64,000 bases of DNA, taken from Streptomyces anulatus. GTDB lineage: Bacteria > Actinomycetota > Actinomycetes > Streptomycetales > Streptomycetaceae. The translations under genes were made by a program, and so were the position numbers. Positions 1-7,574 of the stretch are shown here, piece after piece; position 1 is the stretch's first letter, and every line of letters starts with the position of its first letter. Location of the stretch: the NCBI RefSeq assembly GCF_014650675.1, contig NZ_BMVK01000016.1, forward strand, positions 1 through 64,000, written 5' to 3'. A model generated the notes under the pieces. It did not search any database and was not told the origin of the DNA. It saw only the letters and a program-made list of their open reading frames with translations.

Positions 1-160
1 TCACACTGCCAGCACTGGCACTGCACTCACACTCGCCACTGCACTCACACTGCCAGCAAACCACTCCAACCTCATCGCCAGCTTCATACAGCGACCGCCA
101 TCCAGGAGGCCGCAGCATGCCCTTTCCCGGAAATCACGTCTACCGATTAGGGCGGTCGCT

Positions 161-424
161 GGCAAATGGCTGCACGCCCTGAGCCGCCTCTACAGCGGCG
201 AGGAGCTACGGCCTCTGCCGAAAGGGGTGGCCGACCACGGGCAAGGTGCTCTCCGACCGTCTCAAGCGCCTGCAACCCACCCTCGCCGCCCGGGGCGTCC
301 TCATCGACAGCGGACGCACCAAAGCAGGCCGCTACCTCGAAATGACCCGCCCGGCCGCATCCCCGCCCCCTGAGCAACCGGAGCAGGCAGCGGCGTTCTG
401 TCCGCACCGATCACCGGAGGACAA
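161..424 (+). pseudogene. 3' remnant of a phage/ICE primase-helicase-like gene
   Basis: A short coding-like stretch reads GKWLHALSRLYSGEELRPLPKG and, after a one-base shift, WPTTGKVLSDRLKRLQPTLA. The second part resembles the small C-terminal helical module at the end of phage- or ICE-encoded primase/AAA ATPases. One extra G in the GGGG run at 224-227 separates the two frames, and no convincing coding sequence lies further left. It sits just upstream of an iteron-like array, xis and int, as a replication gene would in an integrated element. The family assignment is inferred from pattern alone. The frameshift could be real decay or a homopolymer sequencing error. Confidence 0.4.
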
Positions 425-461
425 GCAAGAGGAGCACGCCCCCGCCGGGTGCTCCTCTTGC
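425..461 (+). terminator. Rho-independent-type hairpin after the primase-like remnant
   Basis: A perfect 13-bp stem (GCAAGAGGAGCAC at 425-437 pairing with 449-461) encloses an 11-nt loop. It follows the broken replication gene and separates it from the repeat array. There is no long U-tract, as is usual for Streptomyces terminators. Confidence 0.65.
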
Positions 462-572
462 TGTTCGGCGGCAGCGCCGCCCAACAGGCGTGCCCGAAGG
501 GCCCCTCACTTCGCCTGAAGGATCACCGCCACTACTACAGACACCCCCTTCTTTTCCTAAGTAGGGGAGTCT

Positions 573-789
573 GCGTCACCTGCGTCACCAGGGACGGAAA
601 ACGGCCCCTGAGCAGGACAGACAGGGGTGACGCAGACGGCGAATCCTGCGTCACCCCTGCGTCACCCGCGTCACCCCCACGTCATCCGGTGACGCAGAAG
701 GTGACGCACGGGTGACGCAGCCCCGCGCCGCTGCGTCACCCAAAACCGCAGGTCACACCCCCTAGGTGACGCGGGTGACGCGGTGACGC
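573..789. repeat. Iteron-like array of GTGACGC / GCGTCAC, 13 copies
   Basis: Thirteen exact copies of GTGACGC or its complement GCGTCAC lie in 217 bp. Copies in GCGTCAC orientation start at 573, 582, 648, 659, 668 and 733. Copies in GTGACGC orientation start at 627, 689, 701, 712, 766, 775 and 783. Many neighbouring copies are 8-12 bp apart, about one helical turn. No ORF with normal codon bias fits here. The array sits between a replication-gene remnant and xis/int. It is best read as a replication origin of an integrative element or as a cluster of Xis/Rep binding sites; which of these is inference. Confidence 0.75.
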
Positions 790-843
790 AGAAATCCACA
801 CCTCGGACAACCACGCCGCCCGTCGCCGCCCCATGGAGATCCC

Positions 844-1077
844 GTGGCACCGAAACCCGACCCCCGCGCCACCCTCCGGGGCGGCCTCCCCGACCGCTAC
901 CTCACCCCCGACGACATCGCCGAAATCTTCGAGGTGCCCAAAGAGACCGTCTACGCCTGGCGCAAGAAGCAGATCGGCCCGCCCGGCTTCCGCATCGGCA
1001 AGCACATCCGCTACGACCCCGCTGAAGTACTCGCCCACGTCACCCACCTCAAGAACATTGACCGCGAAGCAGCCTGA
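844..1077 (+). CDS. xis: Excisionase / AlpA-like helix-turn-helix protein
   Basis: This is a 77-aa protein with a MerR/AlpA-type winged helix. The segment around residues 18-50 (YLTPDDIAEIFEVPKETVYAW) is a typical DNA-binding helix-turn-helix, followed by the wing GFRIGKHIRYDPAEV. Small proteins of this kind act as recombination directionality factors that bind arms of the attachment site and promote excision by a tyrosine integrase. It starts at GTG, directly after the iteron-like array and 55 bp before int, the usual xis-int order in Streptomyces integrative elements. It could also act as a local repressor. The gene itself looks intact. Confidence 0.8.
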   Translation: MAPKPDPRATLRGGLPDRYLTPDDIAEIFEVPKETVYAWRKKQIGPPGFRIGKHIRYDPAEVLAHVTHLKNIDREAA

Positions 1078-1090
1078 CCCACCACCCACA

Positions 1091-1118
1091 GGGGCGCGAC
1101 CACCACTGGTCGCGCCCC
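1091..1118 (+). terminator. Perfect hairpin between xis and int
   Basis: A 12-bp perfect inverted repeat, GGGGCGCGACCA (1091-1102) with its complement at 1107-1118 and a 4-nt loop CCAC, lies 13 bp after the xis stop and 14 bp before the int start. It could attenuate read-through from xis into int. Confidence 0.6.
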
Positions 1119-1132
1119 GACAGGAGCACCCC

Positions 1133-2372
1133 GTGGCCGGCCACATCCAAAACCGCTGGTACAAAACCGAACCCGGGCCCGACGGCAAGGACCGCCGGGT
1201 CAAGAGCGACCGATACGGCTCCGGACTCCGCTACCGCGCCCGCTACATCGGCCCCGACGGCACCGAGAAGTCCAAGTCCTTCCCGGACCGACAGAAGCGA
1301 CTCGCAGAGAAGTGGCTGAGCAAGACCGAGGCCGACATGGACAGCGGCCAGTACGTAGACCCGAAAGCAGGCCGAACCACCTTCCAGCAGTACGCCGAAC
1401 GCTGGGTGTCCTCGCACGCCGGAGAGGTCAACAGTGGGGAAGGCGCCGAGCGACGGCTCAGGCTGCACGCCTACCCGACCATCGGGAGTCGGCCGCTCGG
1501 CTCCTTCAAACCGGAGCACGTCCGCACCTGGCTGGGGGGTGCTGAAGAAGTCCATCCCGAACGAGACCCACCGCCGGGTGATCGCGGCGACAGTGTCCGC
1601 CGTCTTCAACGCGGCCGTCGATGACGAGCTGCTAGCGCGGAATCCCTTCAAGGCCCGCTCCGTGCAGATGCCGAAAGCCGGGGACGCGACGGTGAAGCCG
1701 TGGACCTCCAGCCAACTGTTCACCGTGCAGCCGTGGATCTGGGCGGGGGGGTGCGGGCTGCGTCAGGGAGAGATCTTCGGATTCTCCGTGGACGAGGTCG
1801 ACTTTGAAGGTGGCTGGGTCACCGTGAGCCACCAGTTCAAACGGCTCCGAGGTCGGTACGTCTTCGCTCCCCCGAAGGGTGGGAAAACCCGGCAGGTGCC
1901 CCTCCCCAGAGCGGTAGCGGACGCGCTCCGGTCTCACGCTGCCGCCTTCCCACCCATCTCCGTCAGCGTGCCGTGGCGCACCGTGGATGGGGAGCGGCGC
2001 ACCAAGCGCTTGTATTTCAGCGGAGCGGCCGGCATGCACGTCCGGGTGAGCCACTTCAACGACTTCATGTGGAAGCCCGCTCTGGCCGCTGCCGGGATCA
2101 TTCCGGAGCCTGAAGAGGGCGAGCGGTACGCCTCCGCCCGTGAGCACGGCATGCACGCGTTGAGGCACTTCTACGCCTCCGTGCTACTGGATGCTGGCGA
2201 GAACATCAAAGCGCTGAGCCGGTATCTGGGGCATGCGGACGCGGGGTTCACCCTGCGGACGTACACCCACCTGATGCCGAGCAGCGAACTGCGCACCCGC
2301 AACGCGGTGGACACCCTGTATCAGGGGCCGCAAAACCATGATCACGGCCCAGAGGCGGCCCACGACGAGTGA
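1133..2372 (+). pseudogene. int: Tyrosine site-specific integrase, split by a +1 frameshift
   Basis: The N-terminal half starts at GTG 1133 (RBS CAGGAG) and carries the SAM-like core-binding domain (AGRTTFQQYAERWVSS). The catalytic half continues one frame over and includes GLRQGEIFGF (first catalytic Arg), HALRHFYASVLL (His-x-x-Arg), YLGHAD and the nucleophile in YTHLMP. The frame changes at the six-G run 1534-1539; removing one G restores the continuous reading WLGVLKKSIPNETHRR. Unless this is a sequencing error or programmed slippage, the integrase is inactive. The family is the Int class of actinobacterial integrative elements and actinophages. Apart from the shift, every catalytic residue expected of the family is present. 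Confidence 0.85.
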
Positions 2373-2521
2373 CGGCCCGCTCTCTGGAGCCGTTTTGGCT
2401 GGTCATCGGCGGTGCCGCGCCTGCGTCGCAGAACTTCATCTACTTCTGGCCGCTGTTCACGGGGACGTCGATCCCGGAGGACCTGTGGCGGGACCGGATG
2501 TGGCTGGACACCTGGGTGTAG
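2369..2521 (+). pseudogene. Short ORF after int, possible 3' fragment of the disrupted host gene
   Basis: A 50-codon frame opens with GTG overlapping the integrase stop (GTGA). It encodes a Trp/Phe-rich peptide that begins TARSLEPFWLVIGG and ends DRMWLDTWV. Codon bias is normal for Streptomyces and the frame ends 30 bp before a large hairpin. The position next to int suggests either a small element-borne gene or the 3' end of a chromosomal gene into which the element integrated. I do not recognise the family. Confidence 0.35.
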
Positions 2522-2550
2522 GCACCGCGGTGGAACCGGGGCAGGAAGCC

Positions 2551-2600
2551 GAAATGCGGGCGGGCCGCGACGACAAGTCGTCGCGGCCCGCCCGCATTTC
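2551..2600. terminator. Large perfect palindrome, probable bidirectional terminator
   Basis: A 24-bp perfect inverted repeat (2551-2574 with 2577-2600) has only AA between the arms. Its outer bases are GAAATGCGGG and the complement. It lies between the element end (+) and the DUF6131 gene (-), so it can end transcription from both sides. Confidence 0.75.
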
Positions 2601-2657
2601 GCAGGATTCCGTCCGGTCGACAGAATTCCTGGCCTCTCACTCCTCCGAACCCGAGGC

Positions 2658-2813
2658 TCAGAAGAAGTGCTTTCGCCCGCCCACCGCGCGGCCGGTCGCG
2701 CCCAGGATCCACAGGATGGCACCCACCAGAATGAGGATGCCGCCGATGGTCGTCAGCAGCCCCATACCGACAAGCAGGCCGATGATCAGCAGAATAAGTC
2801 CAAGGACGATCAT
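2658..2813 (-). CDS. DUF6131 family small membrane protein
   Basis: This 51-aa protein is almost entirely hydrophobic. It reads MIVLGLILLIIGLLVGMG, then a second segment LTTIGGILILVGAILWILG, and closes with a polar GRAVGGRKHFF tail. This is the layout of the DUF6131 family, common in Streptomyces: two short membrane segments and a basic or aromatic C-terminus. The start at 2813 is preferred over the in-frame ATG at 2819, because GGGA lies 7 nt before the former and only 2 nt before the latter. No function is known. Confidence 0.75.
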   Translation of the reverse strand: MIVLGLILLIIGLLVGMGLLTTIGGILILVGAILWILGATGRAVGGRKHFF

Positions 2814-3252
2814 TTTCATTTCCCATCGTCAAGTCGGTTCAGACGCGTTTGCGCCTGCGCTTCACAACGGTCTCAGTGCACCTCACCAATACCTCCCGGC
2901 TCCGAATGTCGCCGGGACCTCGTTGCGAAGATCCTGGTGCCCGGCAATTCGGCGTTCACACATCAGTCACATCATCGATTTCGCGTTCGCCTCTGCCGCG
3001 CCAGGTAGAGGGCGGCCGCCCCCGCTGCCCACCGGGAGGTCCGCCACCACGGTCCGCCCGCCGACCGCACCCGTGTTCGCCGGGGCGCGCACTGCGGACG
3101 CGCCCCCGTTCGCTTCGCCGCCCATCCGGCTCCCCCCCTTGCCCGTCGGCGCCGAGCCGACGTTCCGCTTCCTCGTCCCCGAGCAGGGTAGGCGGGGCTG
3201 TCAGTGCCCTCGCGTAGGTTGAGCGCCGTCGCATTCGAACGAAAGGCACACG
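2814..3252. other. 439-bp intergenic region without a recognised gene
   Basis: This divergent gap separates the DUF6131 gene (-) from the gene at 3253 (+). It must hold both promoters. The left third (to about 2990) is lower in GC than the rest, while the right part is typical GC-rich sequence. I see no strong inverted repeat, no tRNA and no ORF with proper codon bias. Confidence 0.5.
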
Positions 3253-4098
3253 GTGAAGTCGTACGAACTGGGGTTCGGGGAGTCCGCGGACGAGCTGACG
3301 GTCCGTCCCGGCAAGACCATCGAGATCGATCTGCCCGGTGCCCGCGTCGCGGGGTGGTGCGGCGGTCGTGCGCCCGGCATCGGGACGGCCGCGTGGCCCC
3401 GGAGTCCCGTCACCGGGCTGCCGATGATCCATGTCATCACCCTCGAACTGCCGGAGGACTACCGGCGCAAGGGCGAGGACCTGGTGGCCATCTCCTTCTT
3501 CCAGGCCGACGACCATGTCGCCACCGACATCGACGGTGTGGCCGGACTCCTGGAGGGCACCGCGCCCACCGCGGAGCAGGCCGCCGATCCGTTCCTCGCG
3601 GCGGTGGCCGCGACGGCGGCGGCACGCCATCCCCAGCAGCGGGATCTGGAAGACCTCATCGGCGGCGCGCACGCGCTCCTGTGGCTCACCGCCGAGGAGT
3701 TCGCCGCGCCCCGCATCGGTCCCCCGGCCGACATCCGCCCGGCCGGTCTCGGCGACGAGTACAGCCGCGGCCTGAACGCCTGGGACGACAGCACCCCGGA
3801 GACCACGGTCTGGCTCGGCGAGCGCGCCGACGACCCGAACACCGGCATAGCCCCGTCGGAGGACGGCGAGGGCGGCTATGTGGCCGCCTGGTCCTCCGAG
3901 GACGAGCAGCTCCAGGAGTTCTGGTCGTCCATCGAGGGAACCTCGCACCTGGGCGGAACGGTCATGCCCTGCCAGGTGATGCCCGAGGGGCTGACCCCGT
4001 ACGTCTTCGAGCTGGAGGACGGCGTCGGCGGGTTCAACCTCGGCGGCGGCAACGCGCAGATCGACCTGGAGTCGGACGTCTTCGACTGGGCGCAGTAG
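3253..4098 (+). CDS. Uncharacterised 281-aa acidic protein
   Basis: The protein is soluble and acidic, with no signal peptide or membrane segment. The N-terminal part (VKSYELGFGESADELTVRPG onwards) looks beta-rich. The C-terminus ends in a Gly-rich segment (GGFNLGGGNAQIDLESD). The layout of mixed acidic loops and a closing LGG-type motif is faintly like the YwqG/DUF1963 proteins, but I would not assign it. Start GTG 3253 has AAAGG about 8 nt upstream. The next gene is convergent and only 18 bp away. Function unknown. Confidence 0.7.
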   Translation: MKSYELGFGESADELTVRPGKTIEIDLPGARVAGWCGGRAPGIGTAAWPRSPVTGLPMIHVITLELPEDYRRKGEDLVAISFFQADDHVATDIDGVAGLLEGTAPTAEQAADPFLAAVAATAAARHPQQRDLEDLIGGAHALLWLTAEEFAAPRIGPPADIRPAGLGDEYSRGLNAWDDSTPETTVWLGERADDPNTGIAPSEDGEGGYVAAWSSEDEQLQEFWSSIEGTSHLGGTVMPCQVMPEGLTPYVFELEDGVGGFNLGGGNAQIDLESDVFDWAQ

Positions 4099-4116
4099 CC
4101 CGGCGGCAGTGCGCGC

Positions 4117-5517
4117 TCAGTCGCCCCCGCAGCCGCCTCCGCAGCTCGACCCGCAACTGGAGCCGCAGCCGCCCCCGCCGTTCCGGCTTCCGGAGCCCCT
4201 CCCGCTCGACCCGCGCGACGAGCGGGGCGGTGGTGGGTTCTTGCGGCGCTCCTCCGCCTCGCGCTGCGCCTGCCGGTAGCGCTCCGCCCGCTCCCGGCCC
4301 TCGCGCAGCCGCTCCTGCTGCCGGGCGGCGCCGTCCGCCGGTTCCCACGGGCCGAGCTTGTGGCGGCGGTCCGGGCGGAGCGGGACCGTGGTCACGGTCG
4401 CGTACATCCGCCCCATCTCCTGGTGGCGGTGGTATTCGGCGCAGGCGTATTCGAGGACGACCTCGTCGCCCTCCGCGAGGGTGCCGTACAGGACCGCTTC
4501 GAAGGGCTCGTGCTTCGGGTCGACGTCGTGGTGCCCGTTCCCCACCGCGTACGCCGAGCCGCTGCCCAGGAGCCGTGTCCGTTCTCGGGTGTCGCTCTTG
4601 CGGGGGGTGTACGCGATCAGGGGGGCCGCCGAGCGGGTGCGGGCGTCCGCGCACACCCAGTGGCGTCCGTCCGCCCCGGCGCGCACGCCCACGATCAGGG
4701 CCGGCTGCTCCTCCTCGTACAGCCGACGCGCCGCCCGGTAGGCGAGCTGGCCCCAGCCACCGAAGGTCGTGCCGGCGGCGAGGAGCACCAGACCGATGCG
4801 CTGCTGCCCGACGGCGTCGTACCCGACGCCACCCGAGGTCAGGTCCTCGACCAGGCCGTCGGCCAGGATGCCTGCGGCGACGAGGCAGAGAGCCAGCCCG
4901 AGGTAGACGTGCTGGTGGCCTCGGTGGCCGTCCGATTCCGGGGTGCCCTGGGGCAGCGGGAAGCGGCGTTCTCCCGCCGCGGCGAGGGCCAGGGCCCGTT
5001 GCCGGCGCCGGGCCCGCAGCCGAAGGCAGCTTCCCGTGAACGCGACGGCGCAGGCGGTGAGGACCACCAGCCATCCGGCCCTCGCCGAGGCGTCCACGTC
5101 ACCCGGCCGGGCCAGGGCCAGCCCCGCTTCCCCGGCGAGGAGCAGGGCCGCCGGCACGGCCGCGACCGGAACGTACCGGTACCAGAGCGGCAGGGCGGTC
5201 AGCAGGACCGGCCCCGGATACCTCAGCCAGTCCGTCCCGTCCCCGGGCCCGCTGCGCCAGGCCAGGGACGCGGACGAGAGCCCGAACAGCAGGACGTACG
5301 CCACCGCTACCAGGGCGGCCAGCACCCAGCCGCCCACGGCCGGGGCGAGTACGGCCGGGGCCGCCGCCTTCCGCCAGCGCTCGGCGTCGGTCACGGCCCA
5401 GGGGGCGATGCCGCCGGAGAGCCGGGAGGCGACGCCGTCCCCGGTCACGGTCCAGGTGTCGGATGCGCCTTCGGGCAGGATCCCGGTCGGCAGATGCTTG
5501 ATGTGATAGGCCGTCAC
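4117..5517 (-). CDS. Multi-pass membrane protein with Gly/Cys-rich C-terminal tail
   Basis: The 466-aa protein has several hydrophobic segments in its first 270 residues (WVLAALVAVAYVLLFGLSSA, YVPVAAVPAALLLAGEAGLA, AGWLVVLTACAVAFTGSCL, YLGLALCLVAAGILADGLV). A soluble domain follows (residues about 275-400), then a charged Arg/Glu-rich helix (QQERLREGRERAERYRQ), and a tail GGGGCGSSCGSSCGGGCGGD with five cysteines. Gly-Cys tails of this kind occur on TIGR04222-type membrane proteins, and I infer a possible modification or metal-binding role. The first 25 codons look cytoplasmic. No neighbouring gene gives functional context. Confidence 0.7.
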   Translation of the reverse strand: MTAYHIKHLPTGILPEGASDTWTVTGDGVASRLSGGIAPWAVTDAERWRKAAAPAVLAPAVGGWVLAALVAVAYVLLFGLSSASLAWRSGPGDGTDWLRYPGPVLLTALPLWYRYVPVAAVPAALLLAGEAGLALARPGDVDASARAGWLVVLTACAVAFTGSCLRLRARRRQRALALAAAGERRFPLPQGTPESDGHRGHQHVYLGLALCLVAAGILADGLVEDLTSGGVGYDAVGQQRIGLVLLAAGTTFGGWGQLAYRAARRLYEEEQPALIVGVRAGADGRHWVCADARTRSAAPLIAYTPRKSDTRERTRLLGSGSAYAVGNGHHDVDPKHEPFEAVLYGTLAEGDEVVLEYACAEYHRHQEMGRMYATVTTVPLRPDRRHKLGPWEPADGAARQQERLREGRERAERYRQAQREAEERRKNPPPPRSSRGSSGRGSGSRNGGGGCGSSCGSSCGGGCGGD

Positions 5518-5780
5518 CGGGCCACCGCCGCGCGCCTCTGTATGCCCATGCCGTACGCCCCCCGACGCTTGCTCCCCCGTGCATTACCGGCCAGTCTTCC
5601 CACGCCGGTCCTCCCTCACACGACATCACACGGCACCCACACCGCTTCGCACCACCTCGCACCTACCTCGCACCGCGTCACGCGGCCCCACACGGCGGAG
5701 AGCGCTTTCCGGCCAAGCATTCCGGTCCGGTAACAACGCCCTCACCGCCTGCCACAACCCTTTAGGGTTCCTCACAGTTG
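5518..5780. other. Intergenic region upstream of the PBP gene
   Basis: This is a divergent promoter region. It is rich in loosely repeated CTCGCAC/CACCGC motifs (about 5640-5690) and carries an AACCCTTTAGGGTT inverted repeat at 5756-5769. No coding signal is seen. Confidence 0.5.
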
Positions 5781-5802
5781 CCCCTTGAACGTGTTCAAGG
5801 GG
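5781..5802. promoter_or_regulatory. 22-bp palindrome just upstream of the PBP gene
   Basis: CCCCTTGAAC (5781-5790) and GTTCAAGGGG (5793-5802) form a perfect 10-bp inverted repeat with GT between. It ends 25 bp before the ATG at 5828 and 3-8 bp before the ribosome-binding site. It is either a repressor operator or an mRNA hairpin. The core TTGAAC-GTTCAA resembles the actinobacterial LexA box (TCGAAC-N4-GTTCGA), but the spacing is 2 rather than 4. Confidence 0.5.
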
Positions 5803-5827
5803 CTCTCCTGGGGAGGGGGACTGCGAG

Positions 5828-7465
5828 ATGCGCAGTGGAGCGAAGGTCGCCGTGATCGGTGGAGTGTTCGTCCTGATGGCCGGAGGAATCGGCTACGGGG
5901 CGTACAGCATGCTCGGGGACACGGTCGGCGGGGACGGCGGTACGCGGAGCGCGTCCGAGTCGTCGAAGGTGAAGACGGGGCCGCCGAGCGCGGAGGAGAT
6001 AGCGGAGACGTCGAAGGGCTTCCTCGACGCGTGGGCGGCGGGGGACGCGTCCGCCGCGTCCCTCCTCACCAACAACGAGTCGGGCTCGGCGCCGGTGCTC
6101 GCCTCGTACGGCGAGGACGCCCGCATCGGCAAGGTGAAGATCACCCCCGGCCCGGCCGTCGGCACGAAGGTGCCCTACACGGTCAAGGCGACGGTCTCGT
6201 ACGAGGGGAAGTCCAAGCCCCTTTCGTACGCCTCGGAGCTGACCGTGGTGCGTGGCCTGACGACGGGCAAGGCCCTGGTCGACTGGGCCCCGACGATTGT
6301 GCACCCGCAGCTGACGGAGGGCGCGACGCTGAGGACGGGCGAGGCCTCGACGCCGACGATCGAGGCCGTCGACCACAACGGGAAGGTACTGACCAAGGAG
6401 AAGTACCCCTCGCTCGGGCCGATCCTGGACACACTGCGCGAGAAGTACGGGGAGAGCGCGGGCGGTTCGCCCGGCATCGAGACGTGGATCGAGCCCGCCG
6501 ACGAGACCCAGCCCGACGTCAATCTGCTGACGCTGGCCAAGGGCAAGCCCGGCAAGGTCCGGACGACGATCGACGCGGGCGCGCAGGAAGCGGCCGAGCG
6601 GGCGGTGAAGAAGTACGCGGAGGCCTCCGTGGTCGCGGTGAAGCCGTCCACCGGGGCGATCCGCGCGGTGGCCAACAACCCGGCGACCGGGTTCAACGCG
6701 GCGATGCAGGGAAAGCAGGCTCCCGGCTCCACGCTGAAGATCATGACGGCGGCGATGCTGCTGGAGAAGGGCCTGGTCACGGCGAACGGGGCGGCGGAGT
6801 GCCCCAAGGAAGCCCGGTACTACACCCGCACGATCCACAACCTGAAGTACTTCTCGCTGCCGGACGGCTCCACGTTCACGCAGAGCTTCGCCCGGTCGTG
6901 CAACACCGCCTTCGTCAAGCTGATCGACGACGTCGACGACGACTCGGCGCTCGCCAAGGAGGCGCGGGAGGTCTTCGGGATCGGTCTGGACTGGAAGACC
7001 GGTGTCGTCACGACCGACGGCAGCGTTCCGGAGGAGGTGCAGGGTGAGGCCGCCGCCCAGTACATCGGCCAGGGCACGGTCCAGATGAACGCCCTCAACA
7101 TGGCGTCCATCACCGCCACTGCCCGCACGGGCACGTTCCGCCAGCCGGTCATCGTCCCGCAGTCCCTGGACAACCGGGAGTTGGCGACGGCCACGCGCTC
7201 GCTGTCGCCGTCCGTCACCCAGCAGCTCACGACGATGATGCGCGCCACGGCGGCCTGGGGCACCGGCGCGAAGGCGATGGCCTCGGTGGGCGGCGACAAG
7301 GGCGCCAAGACCGGTTCGGCGGAGGTCGACGGGCAGGACACCTCCAACAGCTGGTTCACCGGCTTCAGCAACGACCTCGCCGCGGCGGCGGTCGTCCAGA
7401 CCGGCGGCCACGGCGGCGACGCGGCGGGCCCGGTCGTGGCGGAGGTGCTGCGCGCGGGCGGCTGA
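5828..7465 (+). CDS. Penicillin-binding protein, transpeptidase with NTF2-like N-terminal domain
   Basis: The 545-aa protein is a membrane-anchored class B-like PBP. Residues 1-28 form an N-terminal signal anchor (VAVIGGVFVLMAGGIGYGAY). A MecA_N/NTF2-like domain follows at about residues 55-175. The transpeptidase domain carries all three penicilloyl motifs: S301-T-L-K304, S357-C-N359 and K494-T-G496. It would cross-link peptidoglycan outside the membrane and be acylated by beta-lactams. No glycosyltransferase domain is present. The ATG at 5828 is preceded by GGAGGGGGAC. Synteny from memory suggests it corresponds to the paired PBP genes around SCO3156/SCO3157; only one copy is present here. 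Confidence 0.9.
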   Translation: MRSGAKVAVIGGVFVLMAGGIGYGAYSMLGDTVGGDGGTRSASESSKVKTGPPSAEEIAETSKGFLDAWAAGDASAASLLTNNESGSAPVLASYGEDARIGKVKITPGPAVGTKVPYTVKATVSYEGKSKPLSYASELTVVRGLTTGKALVDWAPTIVHPQLTEGATLRTGEASTPTIEAVDHNGKVLTKEKYPSLGPILDTLREKYGESAGGSPGIETWIEPADETQPDVNLLTLAKGKPGKVRTTIDAGAQEAAERAVKKYAEASVVAVKPSTGAIRAVANNPATGFNAAMQGKQAPGSTLKIMTAAMLLEKGLVTANGAAECPKEARYYTRTIHNLKYFSLPDGSTFTQSFARSCNTAFVKLIDDVDDDSALAKEAREVFGIGLDWKTGVVTTDGSVPEEVQGEAAAQYIGQGTVQMNALNMASITATARTGTFRQPVIVPQSLDNRELATATRSLSPSVTQQLTTMMRATAAWGTGAKAMASVGGDKGAKTGSAEVDGQDTSNSWFTGFSNDLAAAAVVQTGGHGGDAAGPVVAEVLRAGG

Positions 7466-7482
7466 GGCCGCAGCCGTACGGG

Positions 7483-7550
7483 GCACGGAGTCCGGAGTAC
7501 GAGGCACGGGTACGCGGCACGGAGTCCGGAGTACGAGGCACGGGTACGCG
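7483..7550. repeat. 34-bp perfect tandem duplication
   Basis: Two identical 34-bp units (7483-7516 and 7517-7550) begin GCACGGAGTCC and end CACGGGTACGCG. They lie in the gap between convergent PBP and exonuclease genes. Each unit itself contains the sub-repeat GGAGTCCGGAGTACG. It is a recent slippage or recombination product and encodes nothing visible. Confidence 0.85.
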
Positions 7551-7574
7551 GGGCCCGGGGCAGGCCCCGGGCCA

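Noticed and set aside
573..789. CRISPR array
   Set aside because: Copies are 7 bp, in both orientations, with spacers of irregular, very short length and no cas genes nearby.
2338..3222. 294-aa plus-strand gene over the DUF6131 region
   Set aside because: It crosses the 24-bp palindrome and is out of frame with the coding-like parts; the DUF6131 gene on the minus strand fits better.
3204..5039. Long plus-strand ORF of 611 aa opposite the membrane protein
   Set aside because: Arg/Gly/Pro-rich antisense reading caused by high-GC codon bias; the genes at 3253 (+) and 4117 (-) explain the DNA.
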